A stretch of 41,102 bases of DNA from Clostridium sp. UBA1056 (lineage in GTDB: Bacteria; Bacillota; Clostridia; Clostridiales; Clostridiaceae). Shown here in pieces: positions 16,379 to 25,406 of this stretch. The DNA is taken from NCBI GenBank assembly GCA_002316385.1, contig DCDL01000024.1, forward strand, positions 290,392 to 331,493, written 5' to 3'. The notes beneath the pieces were generated by a model. It saw only the letters and a program-made list of their open reading frames with translations, was not told the DNA's origin and ran no database searches. Both the position numbers and the translations under genes were made by a program. Position 1 is the first letter of the stretch, and every line of letters begins with the position of its first letter.

Positions 16379-16511
16379 TCTACTTTTAAGTTGGTCCAGA
16401 GAGGCCAAGAAAGGAGACGTAATAATGGCTAGAAGTATAATTATTTTAAAGAGAAACCCATAGGATAATAAATTAAGCAATGTTTAATTTGCTTCGTTTG
16501 TTGTCCTTTTT
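16379..16511 (+). promoter_or_regulatory. PyrR-dependent attenuator of carAB
   Basis: The PyrR binding loop is 16379-16417: a lower stem TCT-a-CTTT/AAAG-g-AGA, an internal bulge, then TTGG/CCAA closing the conserved loop TCCAGAGAGG. The terminator pairs 16463-16480 with 16489-16506 (18 bp, three G·U, one mismatch) and ends in TTTTT. Bound PyrR-UMP should favour the terminator and lower carAB expression when pyrimidines are plentiful. Confidence 0.88.
16425..16463 (+). CDS. Putative 12-residue leader peptide within the PyrR attenuator
   Basis: ATG at 16425 opens a 12-codon frame reading M-A-R-S-I-I-I-L-K-R-N-P, stop TAG at 16461-16463. Its ribosome site AAAGGAGA forms the 3' side of the PyrR loop lower stem, and its stop codon touches the first base of the terminator 5' arm. 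If translated, a ribosome reaching the stop would cover that arm and hinder termination, while PyrR binding would hide the ribosome site. This is inference; a chance short frame is possible. Confidence 0.45.
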   Translation: MARSIIILKRNP

Positions 16512-16547
16512 GTTATGCACTAATTTATTTTGATTGGAGGGTTTCTC

Positions 16548-17612
16548 TTGAAAACGAAAAATATTGAAGCAAAACTTATATTAGAAAACGGAATGGAATT
16601 CAAAGGTAAAGCCTTTGGATATATTGATGACACTGTTGGAGAAGTAGTATTTAATACATCTATGACTGGCTATCAAGAAACTCTTACAGATCCATCTTAT
16701 TATGGTCAAATTGTAACTATGACTTATCCCTTGATTGGAAATTATGGAATTAACTTGGAAGATTTAGAATCTTCTTCACCAAAAGTTAAGGGATTTATTG
16801 TAAGAGAAAAATCTAATAATCCTTCTAACTTCAGATGTGAAATGGAATTAGACGGATATCTTATGGAAAATAAAATTTTTGGATTAGAAGGTATTGATAC
16901 AAGAGCTCTTACTAAAATTTTAAGAGATCATGGATCTATGAAGGGTTACGTAACAACTAAAAACTTATCTATACAAGATATAAAGGATAAGTTAGAAAAA
17001 TTTCAAAATGACAATGCTGTCTATAAAGTTTCCACTAGTGAAGTATATGAGATACCAGGTACAGGACCTCACGTTGCTGTTGTAGATTTTGGAGTTAAAT
17101 CAAATATCCTAAGAAACTTTAAAGAAAGAAGTTGCAGACTAACTGTGTTTCCTGCTGCCTCAAAGGCCGAAGATATATTATCAATAAATCCAGACTTAAT
17201 ATTTTTATCTAATGGTCCTGGAGACCCTATGAAATTAAGTAATATTGTAGACGAAGTTAAAAAATTAGCTATAGCAAAACCTACTTGTGGAATTTGTCTT
17301 GGACATCAACTTTTAGCTTGGGCCTTTGGTGGAGAAACTAGTAAGCTTAAATTTGGCCACAGAGGTTCAAATCACCCAGTAAAAGATGTTATATCAAATA
17401 AGGTATATATAACTAGTCAAAATCATGGATACTATGTTTCAAAGCTTCCTGTTGATATGAAGGTTACCCACCTTAGTGTTAACGATGGTACCTTAGAAGG
17501 TATGATTCATAAAGATTTACCAATAGCAAGTGTACAATATCATCCTGAAGCATCTCCAGGTCCTAAAGAAAATAACGTCATATTTGATAACTTTTTAAGC
17601 TTAATAGAATAA
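16548..17612 (+). CDS. carA: Carbamoyl phosphate synthase small subunit
   Basis: A 354-residue glutaminase subunit that feeds ammonia to CarB for carbamoyl phosphate, the first step towards pyrimidines and arginine. The N-terminal CPSase_sm domain has G-x-x-F-x-G-K-A-F-G and N-T-S-M-T-G-Y-Q-E; the C-terminal class I glutamine amidotransferase domain has S-N-G-P-G-D-P, the nucleophile Cys in G-I-C-L-G-H-Q and the His/Glu pair in Y-H-P-E. The TTG at 16548, six bases after GGAGGG, is the best start; the upstream in-frame TTG at 16530 overlaps the spacer and lacks a site. Confidence 0.95.
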   Translation: MKTKNIEAKLILENGMEFKGKAFGYIDDTVGEVVFNTSMTGYQETLTDPSYYGQIVTMTYPLIGNYGINLEDLESSSPKVKGFIVREKSNNPSNFRCEMELDGYLMENKIFGLEGIDTRALTKILRDHGSMKGYVTTKNLSIQDIKDKLEKFQNDNAVYKVSTSEVYEIPGTGPHVAVVDFGVKSNILRNFKERSCRLTVFPAASKAEDILSINPDLIFLSNGPGDPMKLSNIVDEVKKLAIAKPTCGICLGHQLLAWAFGGETSKLKFGHRGSNHPVKDVISNKVYITSQNHGYYVSKLPVDMKVTHLSVNDGTLEGMIHKDLPIASVQYHPEASPGPKENNVIFDNFLSLIE

Positions 17613-17658
17613 ATTACATTAAGAAAGACAGTGAGCTTTCATGTAGGAGGAATAATCA

Positions 17659-20600
17659 ATGAGTAAAAGAAATGACATAAAAAAAGTATTAATAATAGGA
17701 TCTGGTCCAATAGTAATAGGACAATCAGCTGAATTTGACTACTCTGGAACCCAGGCTTGTAGAGCACTTATGGAAGAAGGAGTAGAAACTATACTAATAA
17801 ACTCTAATCCTGCAACTATAATGACTGATAAGGAAGTAGCCAATAAAATCTATATAGAGCCATTAACTACTGAGTTTATAGAAAAAATTATAGTAAAGGA
17901 AAAACCAGATAGTATTTTATCAGGTATGGGTGGACAAACAGGTCTAAATCTAACTATAGAGCTTTCAGAAAAAGGCATATTAGATAAGTATGGAGTTAAA
18001 ATTATAGGCACTTCTGTAGAATCCATAAAAAAAGGCGAAGATAGAGATTTATTTAAAGCACTAATGGAAAAAATCAATGAACCTGTTATTGAATCAGATA
18101 TAGTAAATCATGTAGATGCCGGAATTAAGTTTGCAAAAAAGATTGGATATCCTGTAATCGTAAGACCAGCCTATACTCTAGGTGGTACTGGTGGAGGTAT
18201 TGCAGATACTGAAGAAGAGCTAATTACTATATTAGAAAGTGGTCTTGATCTTAGTCCTGTGAATCAAGTACTTATAGAAAAAAGTATTAAAGGGTGGAAG
18301 GAAGTTGAATATGAAGTTATGCGTGACTCTGAAGGAAATTGTATAACTGTATGCAATATGGAAAATATAGACCCTGTTGGTGTTCATACAGGAGATTCTA
18401 TAGTTGTGGCCCCTTCTCAAACCCTTTCAGATAAGGAATATCAAATGCTTAGAACTTCCGCTTTAAAAATTATTCATGAAGTTGGAATTATTGGAGGCTG
18501 CAATGTTCAGTTTGCTTTAAACCCGAATAGCTTTGAGTATGCTGTTATTGAGATAAACCCTAGAGTTTCTCGTTCTTCTGCCCTTGCATCAAAGGCTACA
18601 GGATATCCTATAGCAAAGGTGGCTGCAAAAATTGGACTTGGATATACTCTAGATGAAATTGTAAACTCAGTTACTGGTAAGACAATGGCATCCTTTGAAC
18701 CTACTCTTGATTACGTAGTTGTAAAAATACCAAAATGGCCTTTTGATAAATTTAGAAATGCTAACAAATCCTTAGGAACTAAAATGATGGCAACGGGAGA
18801 AATAATGGCCATTGGCTCTAACTTTGAAGCAGCCTTTCTTAAAGGAATTAGATCCTTAGAAATAGGAAAATATGTATTAGACCATAAACCATCTCAAGAA
18901 AAGACTCTCGCTCAATTAAAAAGTAGTGTAATGGTTCCTGATGATGAAAGAATATTTGATTTAGCTGAAATGCTAAGAAGAAAATATTTAGTAGAAAAGC
19001 TATCAGAAGTTACAGGAATAGATACCTTCTTTATAAATAAAATTAAATGGATAGTAGAACAAGAAGAATTCTTAAAAACAGCAAAATTAGAAGATTTAAA
19101 TAAAGACTATCTAAAACTTTTAAAGAAAAAAGGTTTTTCAGACAAAGGTATTGCAGACTTAATGAATATTAATCCTGTAGAACTATATACTCTTAGAAAA
19201 CTTTACAATATTATGCCAACCTATAAGATGGTGGACACTTGCGCTGGAGAATTTGATGCCATATCACCGTACTACTACTCAACCTATGAGGAATTTGATG
19301 AAGTAGTAGTATCTAATAGAAGAAAGGTAATGGTTATAGGGTCCGGTCCTATTAGGATAGGCCAAGGAATAGAGTTTGATTACTGTTCTGTTCATGCTGT
19401 TAGAGCTCTTAAGAAAAAAGGTATAGAAACTATTATTGTAAATAATAACCCTGAGACTGTATCAACAGATTTTGATATATCGGATAAGCTTTATTTTGAA
19501 CCATTAACTGAAGAAGATGTATTTAACATAATCAATAAGGAAAAACCTGAAGGTATAATTCTTCAATTTGGTGGTCAAACAGCCATTAAACTTTCTAAGT
19601 TCTTAAGAGAAAATGGAATTAAGATTTTAGGCACAGATGCTGATGGAATAGATAGAGCTGAAGATAGAGAAAGATTTGATTCAATGCTTGAAGAGCTTAA
19701 TATCAATAGACCCAAAGGAATAGCTGTATGGAATCTTGAGGAAGGAATTTCTGGTGCTGAAAAGCTTGGATATCCTGTTGTTGTCAGACCTTCTTATGTA
19801 TTAGGTGGACAAGGTATGGAAATCACTTATAGGAAGAAAGAACTTAAGAAGTATTTAGAGAATTCCTTTAAAAGAGATCATAAAAACCCTGTTTTAATTG
19901 ATAGATATTTAGTTGGTAGAGAAATTGAAGTGGATGCCATCTGTGATGGTAAAAATATATTAATACCAGGAATTATGGAACATCTTGAAAAAGCTGGTGT
20001 ACATTCTGGAGACTCCATAAGCATCTACCCTTCTCAAAATATATCAGATAAATCTAAGAAAACAATTTTTGAGTATACAAAGAAAATTGCTTTAGAACTT
20101 AATGTTCTTGGGATGATAAACATTCAGTTTATCGAGTTTGAAGGAGAAATATATATTATAGAGGTTAATCCTAGAGCTTCTCGTACAGTTCCATATATAA
20201 GTAAGGTTACTAATGTATCTATAGTTGAATTAGCTACTCGTGCTATGCTTGGGGAATCTCTTGAAGATATGGGATATGAAGAACAAATATGTCCTGAACC
20301 TAACTTTGTTACTGTAAAAGTACCTATATTCTCTACAGAAAAGCTTCCAAGAGTTGAAGTAAGCCTTGGACCTGAGATGAGATCTACTGGAGAAGTTCTT
20401 GGTGTAGGACATACCTTTGATGAAGCTATGATGAAAGGCTTCTTAGCTGCTAAAAGACCTATACTAAAGTCTGGAGATAAATTACTTGCAACTATAAATA
20501 ATAGTGATAAAGATGAATTCTTAGTGTTAGCTAAGGAAATGGATTTACTTGGTTGTAAGATGATAGCTACAGAAGGAACTGCTAAAATGCTTAAAGGTGA

Positions 20601-20865
20601 AGATATAGATGTAGAAATAGTTAATAAAATTGGTGAAGGAAAACCTGACATAGTAGATTCTATTAGAAATAAATCTATAAACATGATAGTTAATACCCCA
20701 ACCAAAGGAAATGACTCTCAACGTGATGGCTTTAAGCTTAGAAGAACAGCTGTAGAATCAGGTGTTTCATTAATGACTTCTCTAGACACACTGAAAGCTA
20801 TGGTAACGGTAATGAAACGTAATTTAAGTATAAATGATCTAGAAGTTTTTAACCTAGGAAAGTAA
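17659..20865 (+). CDS. carB: Carbamoyl phosphate synthase large subunit
   Basis: A 1068-residue synthetase of normal length with two homologous ATP-grasp halves. Both halves begin with the G-S-G-P-I-x-I-G-Q motif (about 14-22 and about 561-569), followed by P-x-x-V-R-P-x-Y-x-L-G-G nucleotide loops and E-I/V-N-P-R-x-S-R metal sites. A C-terminal MGS-like domain, where UMP or ornithine usually act, covers the last 130 residues. It begins 46 bases after carA with a strong AGGAGG site and shares the PyrR-controlled transcript. Confidence 0.97.
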   Translation: MSKRNDIKKVLIIGSGPIVIGQSAEFDYSGTQACRALMEEGVETILINSNPATIMTDKEVANKIYIEPLTTEFIEKIIVKEKPDSILSGMGGQTGLNLTIELSEKGILDKYGVKIIGTSVESIKKGEDRDLFKALMEKINEPVIESDIVNHVDAGIKFAKKIGYPVIVRPAYTLGGTGGGIADTEEELITILESGLDLSPVNQVLIEKSIKGWKEVEYEVMRDSEGNCITVCNMENIDPVGVHTGDSIVVAPSQTLSDKEYQMLRTSALKIIHEVGIIGGCNVQFALNPNSFEYAVIEINPRVSRSSALASKATGYPIAKVAAKIGLGYTLDEIVNSVTGKTMASFEPTLDYVVVKIPKWPFDKFRNANKSLGTKMMATGEIMAIGSNFEAAFLKGIRSLEIGKYVLDHKPSQEKTLAQLKSSVMVPDDERIFDLAEMLRRKYLVEKLSEVTGIDTFFINKIKWIVEQEEFLKTAKLEDLNKDYLKLLKKKGFSDKGIADLMNINPVELYTLRKLYNIMPTYKMVDTCAGEFDAISPYYYSTYEEFDEVVVSNRRKVMVIGSGPIRIGQGIEFDYCSVHAVRALKKKGIETIIVNNNPETVSTDFDISDKLYFEPLTEEDVFNIINKEKPEGIILQFGGQTAIKLSKFLRENGIKILGTDADGIDRAEDRERFDSMLEELNINRPKGIAVWNLEEGISGAEKLGYPVVVRPSYVLGGQGMEITYRKKELKKYLENSFKRDHKNPVLIDRYLVGREIEVDAICDGKNILIPGIMEHLEKAGVHSGDSISIYPSQNISDKSKKTIFEYTKKIALELNVLGMINIQFIEFEGEIYIIEVNPRASRTVPYISKVTNVSIVELATRAMLGESLEDMGYEEQICPEPNFVTVKVPIFSTEKLPRVEVSLGPEMRSTGEVLGVGHTFDEAMMKGFLAAKRPILKSGDKLLATINNSDKDEFLVLAKEMDLLGCKMIATEGTAKMLKGEDIDVEIVNKIGEGKPDIVDSIRNKSINMIVNTPTKGNDSQRDGFKLRRTAVESGVSLMTSLDTLKAMVTVMKRNLSINDLEVFNLGK

Positions 20866-20875
20866 TATAATTAGC

Positions 20876-20920
20876 AAAAGCATGTATGGCTATACTTACA
20901 GTATAAGCATATATGCTTTT
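20876..20920 (+). terminator. carAB terminator
   Basis: A 13-bp stem (20876-20888 with 20908-20920, one G·U on the plus strand) with inner pairing, ending in TTTT. It lies just after carB. The remaining gap to 21137 holds only AT-rich DNA, including three tandem copies of an ATTTTAAC unit near 20997-21020. Confidence 0.75.
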
Positions 20921-21136
20921 CTATTTGTTCTTAGTATTTAATTAAAGTTATACAAAGCTTTCTTTAAATAAATATATTTAATTATATATTTTTAGCATTT
21001 TAACATTTTAACATTTTAAATAGTTTCCTATATAGTGATTTAAGTTAATCTACCCTCTAAATTCTTCATAAAACATAGAATATTGTTGGTGACCTTCACA
21101 GTGTTTTTAACTATAAAGCAGGGTAACCCAAGATTT

Positions 21137-22168
21137 TTATAGCGAATCATATCTTTCTATAAATTCTTTAGCAAATTTTATAACTTGAAGTGGATTTTTA
21201 CCTACTCCAACCTCTCCTGCGAGCATAATCCCATGGACTTTATTCTTTATAAAATTATATAGATCATCTACTTCTGAAATTCTAGGGCTAAAGGAGCTTC
21301 TCATAGAATCAAGTACATAGGTTGCAATTATAAGTTCCTTATTTTTTGCTTTCATCTTTCTTATTATCTCATCCTGTACAAAAGGAATCTCAATTATATC
21401 TAATTCTGAAAGTAAGTCTCCCCTACCTAACATAATTCCATCAACTACTTTTAAAATGGAATCAAAGTTAAGAATTCCCTCTTTACACTCTATTTTAGCC
21501 CAGATTTTAGGCATATTAATCTGAGGATTATGCTTTTTTACTTTATTTATATATTCCTTTAATTCTATAATATCTGATTCACTTGTAACATAGGAAAGGC
21601 ATATTGTATTTACACCATTTAAAAGTCCAAATTCAATATCATTCTTATCCTTCATAGTTAAAGTCATGCTGGTTCTGTCCATTCCTGGAGCATTTAAGCC
21701 CTTCTCACCTCTAACCATACCACCTAGAATAACCTCAGCCTTCAAAGCCTCTTTATCTTTAAGTTTTCCTATAACTTTAAATTTCATGGTTCCATCCTTC
21801 ATTAAGATTTTTTTACATTTAGTAATCCATGAAAATTCTCCCTGAAAGGAAATTGGAATTAATGTATGTCTTCCGCTATGTCTAAGATTTTCTTTAAAAA
21901 ATTCTTCACTACAAAAATATACTGTTTCTCCAGCATTAACTCTTAATAGTCCATTAAATAGTTTAGACACCCTAAGTTTATTGCCTTGCAAGTCTTGAAT
22001 AATAGAAATATCAGGGTGTTTATCTTTCATATACTGAATTTGTTCCTTAGCTTTTTCATATTCTATATGAGAAAAATTTAATCTCATAGAATCCATTCCC
22101 GAATCTACAAATTTGTCTAGATCACTTAATGTCTTAACATTAGGACCTATTGAACACACTATCTTCAT
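21137..22168 (-). CDS. Short, divergent pyruvate kinase-like protein
   Basis: A 343-residue protein with the pyruvate kinase barrel but no C-terminal allosteric domain (canonical enzymes have 470-590 residues). Matching motifs: C-S-I-G-P near the start, M-R-L-N-F-S-H (28-34), I-Q-D-L-Q-G-N-K-L-R in place of D-T-K-G-P-E-I-R, A-K-I-E-C-K-E-G with the catalytic Lys and metal Glu, L-G-R-G-D-L in place of A-R-G-D-L, A-T-Y-V-L-D-S-M for A-T-Q-M-L-E-S-M, and M-L-A-G-E-V-G-V-G-K-N-P. Key residues are mostly kept but the wording is far from housekeeping enzymes, so this is probably a paralogue with a changed substrate or role. Monocistronic. Confidence 0.8.
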   Translation of the reverse strand: MKIVCSIGPNVKTLSDLDKFVDSGMDSMRLNFSHIEYEKAKEQIQYMKDKHPDISIIQDLQGNKLRVSKLFNGLLRVNAGETVYFCSEEFFKENLRHSGRHTLIPISFQGEFSWITKCKKILMKDGTMKFKVIGKLKDKEALKAEVILGGMVRGEKGLNAPGMDRTSMTLTMKDKNDIEFGLLNGVNTICLSYVTSESDIIELKEYINKVKKHNPQINMPKIWAKIECKEGILNFDSILKVVDGIMLGRGDLLSELDIIEIPFVQDEIIRKMKAKNKELIIATYVLDSMRSSFSPRISEVDDLYNFIKNKVHGIMLAGEVGVGKNPLQVIKFAKEFIERYDSL

Positions 22169-22360
22169 TTCATCACCTAATCATTTATTTGTATTTATAG
22201 AATAAAGAGTTAATTAATATATTTTATCTTTATTGTAACATATTATAAATCTATCACCTTTATTCATAACAAACAATAGTATTTCCAAATAATCCTTAAT
22301 TTCAAGGTAATATTTTTAAATTCCATATTACTTTGTTAATCTTAATTAGAATTAAATATT

Positions 22361-22389
22361 AAAAACCCAGAGTGTTGCTCTGGGTTTTT
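22361..22389 (-). terminator. Terminator of the DUF975 gene
   Basis: A perfect 12-bp stem AAAAACCCAGAG/CTCTGGGTTTTT with a 5-nt loop, about 60 bases after the DUF975 stop on the minus strand. Confidence 0.8.
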
Positions 22390-22445
22390 ATCTTTTCTAA
22401 AGAATAGAAATTTATAAGAAGTAAAGCGTCTAAGAGCTTTATTCT

Positions 22446-23273
22446 CTAATTTAATGAAGTTATTTCATTATACATAGGATTATTAGTGGCTCCAGATATT
22501 TCATTAAAGAAATTTAAAAGCGTTGTGTTCATATATGGGACTAACCACAAGAAGCCTATACTAGCAATATTAGATAATATAACCACAGCAACCTCATTTA
22601 AGGAAAATGCTGTAAGTATAGCAATAAATATAGTAGGTATTATACATAAAATTGCCCAGCCTATAAAGCTAAGTTGCAATACAAATAGATTCCACAAGTT
22701 ACCTTTCATTAATTTTAAGCTTTCCTTTATGCATTGAATAATTCCTCTATTATTATCTTCGCATACTAAAATTACTGCAGGAAAGAAATATAACCCTAAT
22801 ATTATTAAAGGTATACACAAAATTAATGTAAGTAGAATCGTAATCCCAATCATAATCCCATAGGATGGTGTTAAAGAATTAATTATTGCAGTGCTCATAT
22901 ATAAGCCCCATACAACTCCAATAATTATTGCAATAATTATTACTATAGGTATAATTATTAACCCTAGTAACACTTCTATTCCTATCCCTTTTCCAAAAGT
23001 CTTCCAAGAAATAAATATATCAGAGAATCCAACCTTCTTATCTCTAGAAATTTTTAAATAAAAAGAATTAACCATAATTCCTATACTTAATGTAATAAGT
23101 AAATTTAAGATAAGTAATAAGATGTATATTGGTAACTTATCAACAAAAATTTCCATGGTATAGCTTGATATTATCTGTATTATACTTATTATCAAGGTTA
23201 TAAGTACTGGTATTTTCCACTGACCTCTTAATTGTTCCTTCGATTTACTTTTTAGTTCTTTTCGATTTACCAT
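22446..23273 (-). CDS. DUF975 family membrane protein
   Basis: A 275-residue protein with about six hydrophobic segments after a basic N-terminus (R-K-E-L-K-S-K-S-K-E-Q-L-R-G-x-W), the usual opening of the DUF975 family. Function unknown. Two adjacent ATGs occur; the second (23273) lies six bases after GGGGG, the first only three, so the second is preferred. No operon partner. Confidence 0.75.
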   Translation of the reverse strand: MVNRKELKSKSKEQLRGQWKIPVLITLIISIIQIISSYTMEIFVDKLPIYILLLILNLLITLSIGIMVNSFYLKISRDKKVGFSDIFISWKTFGKGIGIEVLLGLIIIPIVIIIAIIIGVVWGLYMSTAIINSLTPSYGIMIGITILLTLILCIPLIILGLYFFPAVILVCEDNNRGIIQCIKESLKLMKGNLWNLFVLQLSFIGWAILCIIPTIFIAILTAFSLNEVAVVILSNIASIGFLWLVPYMNTTLLNFFNEISGATNNPMYNEITSLN

Positions 23274-23526
23274 CATTTTCCCCCTTAAACTTCCTTCTAT
23301 TTATAAATTAATAAAATGTAATATTACTTATCATGCTTAAATTAACTTTTTAATAAGTAATATAATATCTTGTATTATTAAAATATTATGAATATAATGA
23401 ATATATTCCAAATTTTATAAAATAAAATGTTGAAAGATTTCTATTTAAGCTTTTTATGAGTTAATTTACCATTATTTACAACCAGTAATATTTAGACCAT
23501 TATGCCTGAAACTATATTCTATAGTT

Positions 23527-23604
23527 TTAACCTCCTAAGTCTATACTAATAGGTACATATATTTTATTCAATAACTCTTTATTAGATCCATCTAGACCAT
23601 ATGA
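23527..23604 (-). pseudogene. Possible remnant of an XdhC/CoxI-type gene
   Basis: On the minus strand a 33-codon frame, extending slightly beyond these limits, reads Y-G-L-D ... E-L-L-N-K-I-Y-V-P-I-S-I-D-L-G-G and then stops. The XdhC C-terminal motif is K-I-Y-x-P-I-G-L-D-I-G-A/G followed by E-T-P-E-E. Nothing upstream or downstream continues it. The lead is weak, but it sits beside a purine/pyrimidine permease, where molybdenum hydroxylase accessory genes are plausible. The rest of the 460-base gap 23277-23736 shows nothing recognisable. Confidence 0.3.
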
Positions 23605-23680
23605 TAATAGAAAGCGATAATGAATTTCCTTTTATAAAAGGCTTCATTTCTATTTATTACATTATATCATCGTGTATAAA

Positions 23681-23723
23681 AAAATACCATCTAATACAAT
23701 ATTTATGTATTAAATGGTATTTT
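23681..23723 (-). terminator. Terminator of the uracil/xanthine permease gene
   Basis: An 18-bp stem (23681-23698 with 23706-23723); the single odd pair becomes G·U on the minus strand, which fits termination of the permease transcript. It begins 14 bases after the stop. Confidence 0.8.
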
Positions 23724-23736
23724 AATGAATATATAA

Positions 23737-25032
23737 TTAAGCTACTTTTTCTTTCTCTTTTTTACTCTTTTCATTTTTAAAGTTTAAGATCATATTTAGT
23801 ATGACTCCTACAAGTGCTGCTAAACTAACACCTGTTATCTTAACTGATGCACCAATGGGAATTCCAATTGATATACCAGTATATTTTTCTAAATTAGTAG
23901 TACCAAGGCCAATGATTACTATAGCAGCTATAACTAATATGTTTTTCCAATCAAAGGTTACATCTCCATTTTTAATAGTTTTAACACCTATTAAAGCAAT
24001 CATTCCAAATAACATAATACTAATTCCACCCATAACAGCGTTAGGTATAGATAAAAGCAATCCTCCTAATTTAGCTACAAAACCTAGAATAATAGCAAAT
24101 ACTGCAGTAATTCTTATTATTGATGGGTCATAATTTTTTGTTAATGCTAAAACTCCAGTATTTTCTCCATAGGTTGTATTTGCTGGTCCTCCAATGAATG
24201 CAGAGAACATGGTTGCAAGTCCATCTCCTAATAAAGTTCTATTAAGTCCTGGATCTTCAATGAAGTTTTTGCCAACTACCTGTCCATTTGTAATCATATC
24301 ACCAACATGCTCCATTAATACTGCTAGTACCACTGGTGCAATTATTAGTATAGATGCCGTATCAAATTTAGGTAATGTAAAGTTAGGTATTGATAAAAAT
24401 GCTGCTTGAGATATTGTGCTAGTATCTACCATGCCCATAAATAATGAAAGTATGTAACCAGATGATACTGCAATAAGTATAGCTAATTGTTTTGAAAATC
24501 CTCTTCCAAAGAAGTTAATTGATAAGGCTATAGCTAAAGTTATTCCTGCTACAATAAAGTTCTGGCTAGCCATTCCTATAGCTGTAGGTACAAGATTTAA
24601 TCCTATAACTATTATCATAGGCCCTACAACTTGAGCTGGAAGAAATTTTTTTATAGTAGATACACCAATCTTCTTAACTATTAATGAAATTATTACATAA
24701 ATAAATCCTGCAACTAGCAATCCGCCTTGAGCATATGCTAAGTCTCCACCATTTAGTTCACTAGCAGCTATTATCACTGGTATAAAGGCGAAGGATGATC
24801 CAAGAAATGCTGGAACTTTTCCTTTTGTACAAAGGTGAAATATCAAAGTACCACATCCTGCAGCAATAAGCGAAACTGAAGGATCGAGTCCTGTAAGCAC
24901 TGGCACAAGAACCGTTGCTCCAAACATGGCAATTAAGTGCTGCATGGCAAGAACCATTCTTTTACCTTCCTCTTTAATAGTTCTTTTTGCCAAAGTTTTC
25001 TCTGCTTCTTTTTTAAATGTTATTTCTGACAT
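23737..25032 (-). CDS. uraA: Uracil/xanthine permease (NCS2 family)
   Basis: A 431-residue transporter with about 12-14 hydrophobic segments, of the nucleobase-cation symporter-2 family. Seen are the N-terminal M-Q-H-L-I-A-M-F-G-A-T-V-L-V-P, G-S-S-F-A-F-I-P, E-H-V-G-D-M (about 240), G-D-G-L-A-T-M and G-G-P-A-N-T-T-Y-G-E-N (about 278-288), all typical of UraA/PyrP. The PyrR leader upstream argues for uracil as substrate. AAGGAGG precedes the ATG. Confidence 0.92.
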   Translation of the reverse strand: MSEITFKKEAEKTLAKRTIKEEGKRMVLAMQHLIAMFGATVLVPVLTGLDPSVSLIAAGCGTLIFHLCTKGKVPAFLGSSFAFIPVIIAASELNGGDLAYAQGGLLVAGFIYVIISLIVKKIGVSTIKKFLPAQVVGPMIIVIGLNLVPTAIGMASQNFIVAGITLAIALSINFFGRGFSKQLAILIAVSSGYILSLFMGMVDTSTISQAAFLSIPNFTLPKFDTASILIIAPVVLAVLMEHVGDMITNGQVVGKNFIEDPGLNRTLLGDGLATMFSAFIGGPANTTYGENTGVLALTKNYDPSIIRITAVFAIILGFVAKLGGLLLSIPNAVMGGISIMLFGMIALIGVKTIKNGDVTFDWKNILVIAAIVIIGLGTTNLEKYTGISIGIPIGASVKITGVSLAALVGVILNMILNFKNEKSKKEKEKVA

Positions 25033-25060
25033 ATAGGCCTCCTTAATATTTTTAATATTA

Positions 25061-25210
25061 GGAGAAATTTCTTTCTCCCCTTTCAGTCTCTCAGTACTGA
25101 TTAAAAGGTATATAAATAAAAAACTTCTTACTTGCGCAAGAAGTTGTATATACAGAAATATAGTATAATCCTATAATATGTACCTTCTTGCCAGCCTCTC
25201 TGGACTGATT
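25061..25210 (-). promoter_or_regulatory. PyrR attenuator leader of the uracil permease, with a second PyrR-like loop
   Basis: Reading the minus strand, a canonical PyrR loop lies at 25183-25210 (loop TCCAGAGAGG closed by CAG/CTG). It is followed by a terminator stem (25122-25129 with 25138-25145) and a TTTTTT run. A second, divergent copy at about 25075-25106 has the same shape: outer CCTT/AAGG, internal bulge, inner TCAGT/ACTGA and loop containing GAGAG. It overlaps a perfect 7-bp hairpin with a GAAA loop (25061-25078) just before the ribosome site. Confidence 0.8.
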
Positions 25211-25236
25211 TAAAGAAATATTTTATTCTTCAACAT

Positions 25237-25265
25237 ATTATACTACTTATTCTTGTAAATAACAA
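25237..25265 (-). promoter_or_regulatory. Promoter of the uracil permease leader
   Basis: On the minus strand TTGTTA (25260-25265), 17 bp, TATAAT (25237-25242), just upstream of the first PyrR loop. Confidence 0.65.
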
Positions 25266-25292
25266 GTACTTTTTATATTTGGTTTCATTGCC

Positions 25293-25341
25293 TTTACACT
25301 GCATGAAAATATCTTGAAAAAAAGTGTAAATAAGTTATAAT
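25293..25341 (+). promoter_or_regulatory. Promoter and 8-bp inverted repeat before the decayed aminotransferase
   Basis: TTGAAA (25314-25319), 16 bp, TATAAT (25336-25341) form a promoter that still looks active. TTTACACT (25293-25300) and AGTGTAAA (25323-25330) are a perfect inverted repeat flanking the -35, a possible operator. Confidence 0.5.
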
Positions 25342-25406
25342 TAAAGCATAGTACGTAAGATGAAGTAGTATAACTAATTTAAAAAGTTTAATTAGAGAGG
25401 TGATAT

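Noticed and set aside
20124..20705. 193-codon frame antisense to carB
   Set aside because: Lies wholly inside the conserved carB coding region on the other strand, with no ribosome site.
20997..21025. Three tandem ATTTTAAC units
   Set aside because: Too short and low in complexity to be a CRISPR or functional array.
21100..21136. Segment with CTATAAAGCAGGGTAACC resembling the dispersed repeat
   Set aside because: Only about 13 of 19 bases match, and no promoter block follows; not enough for a third copy.
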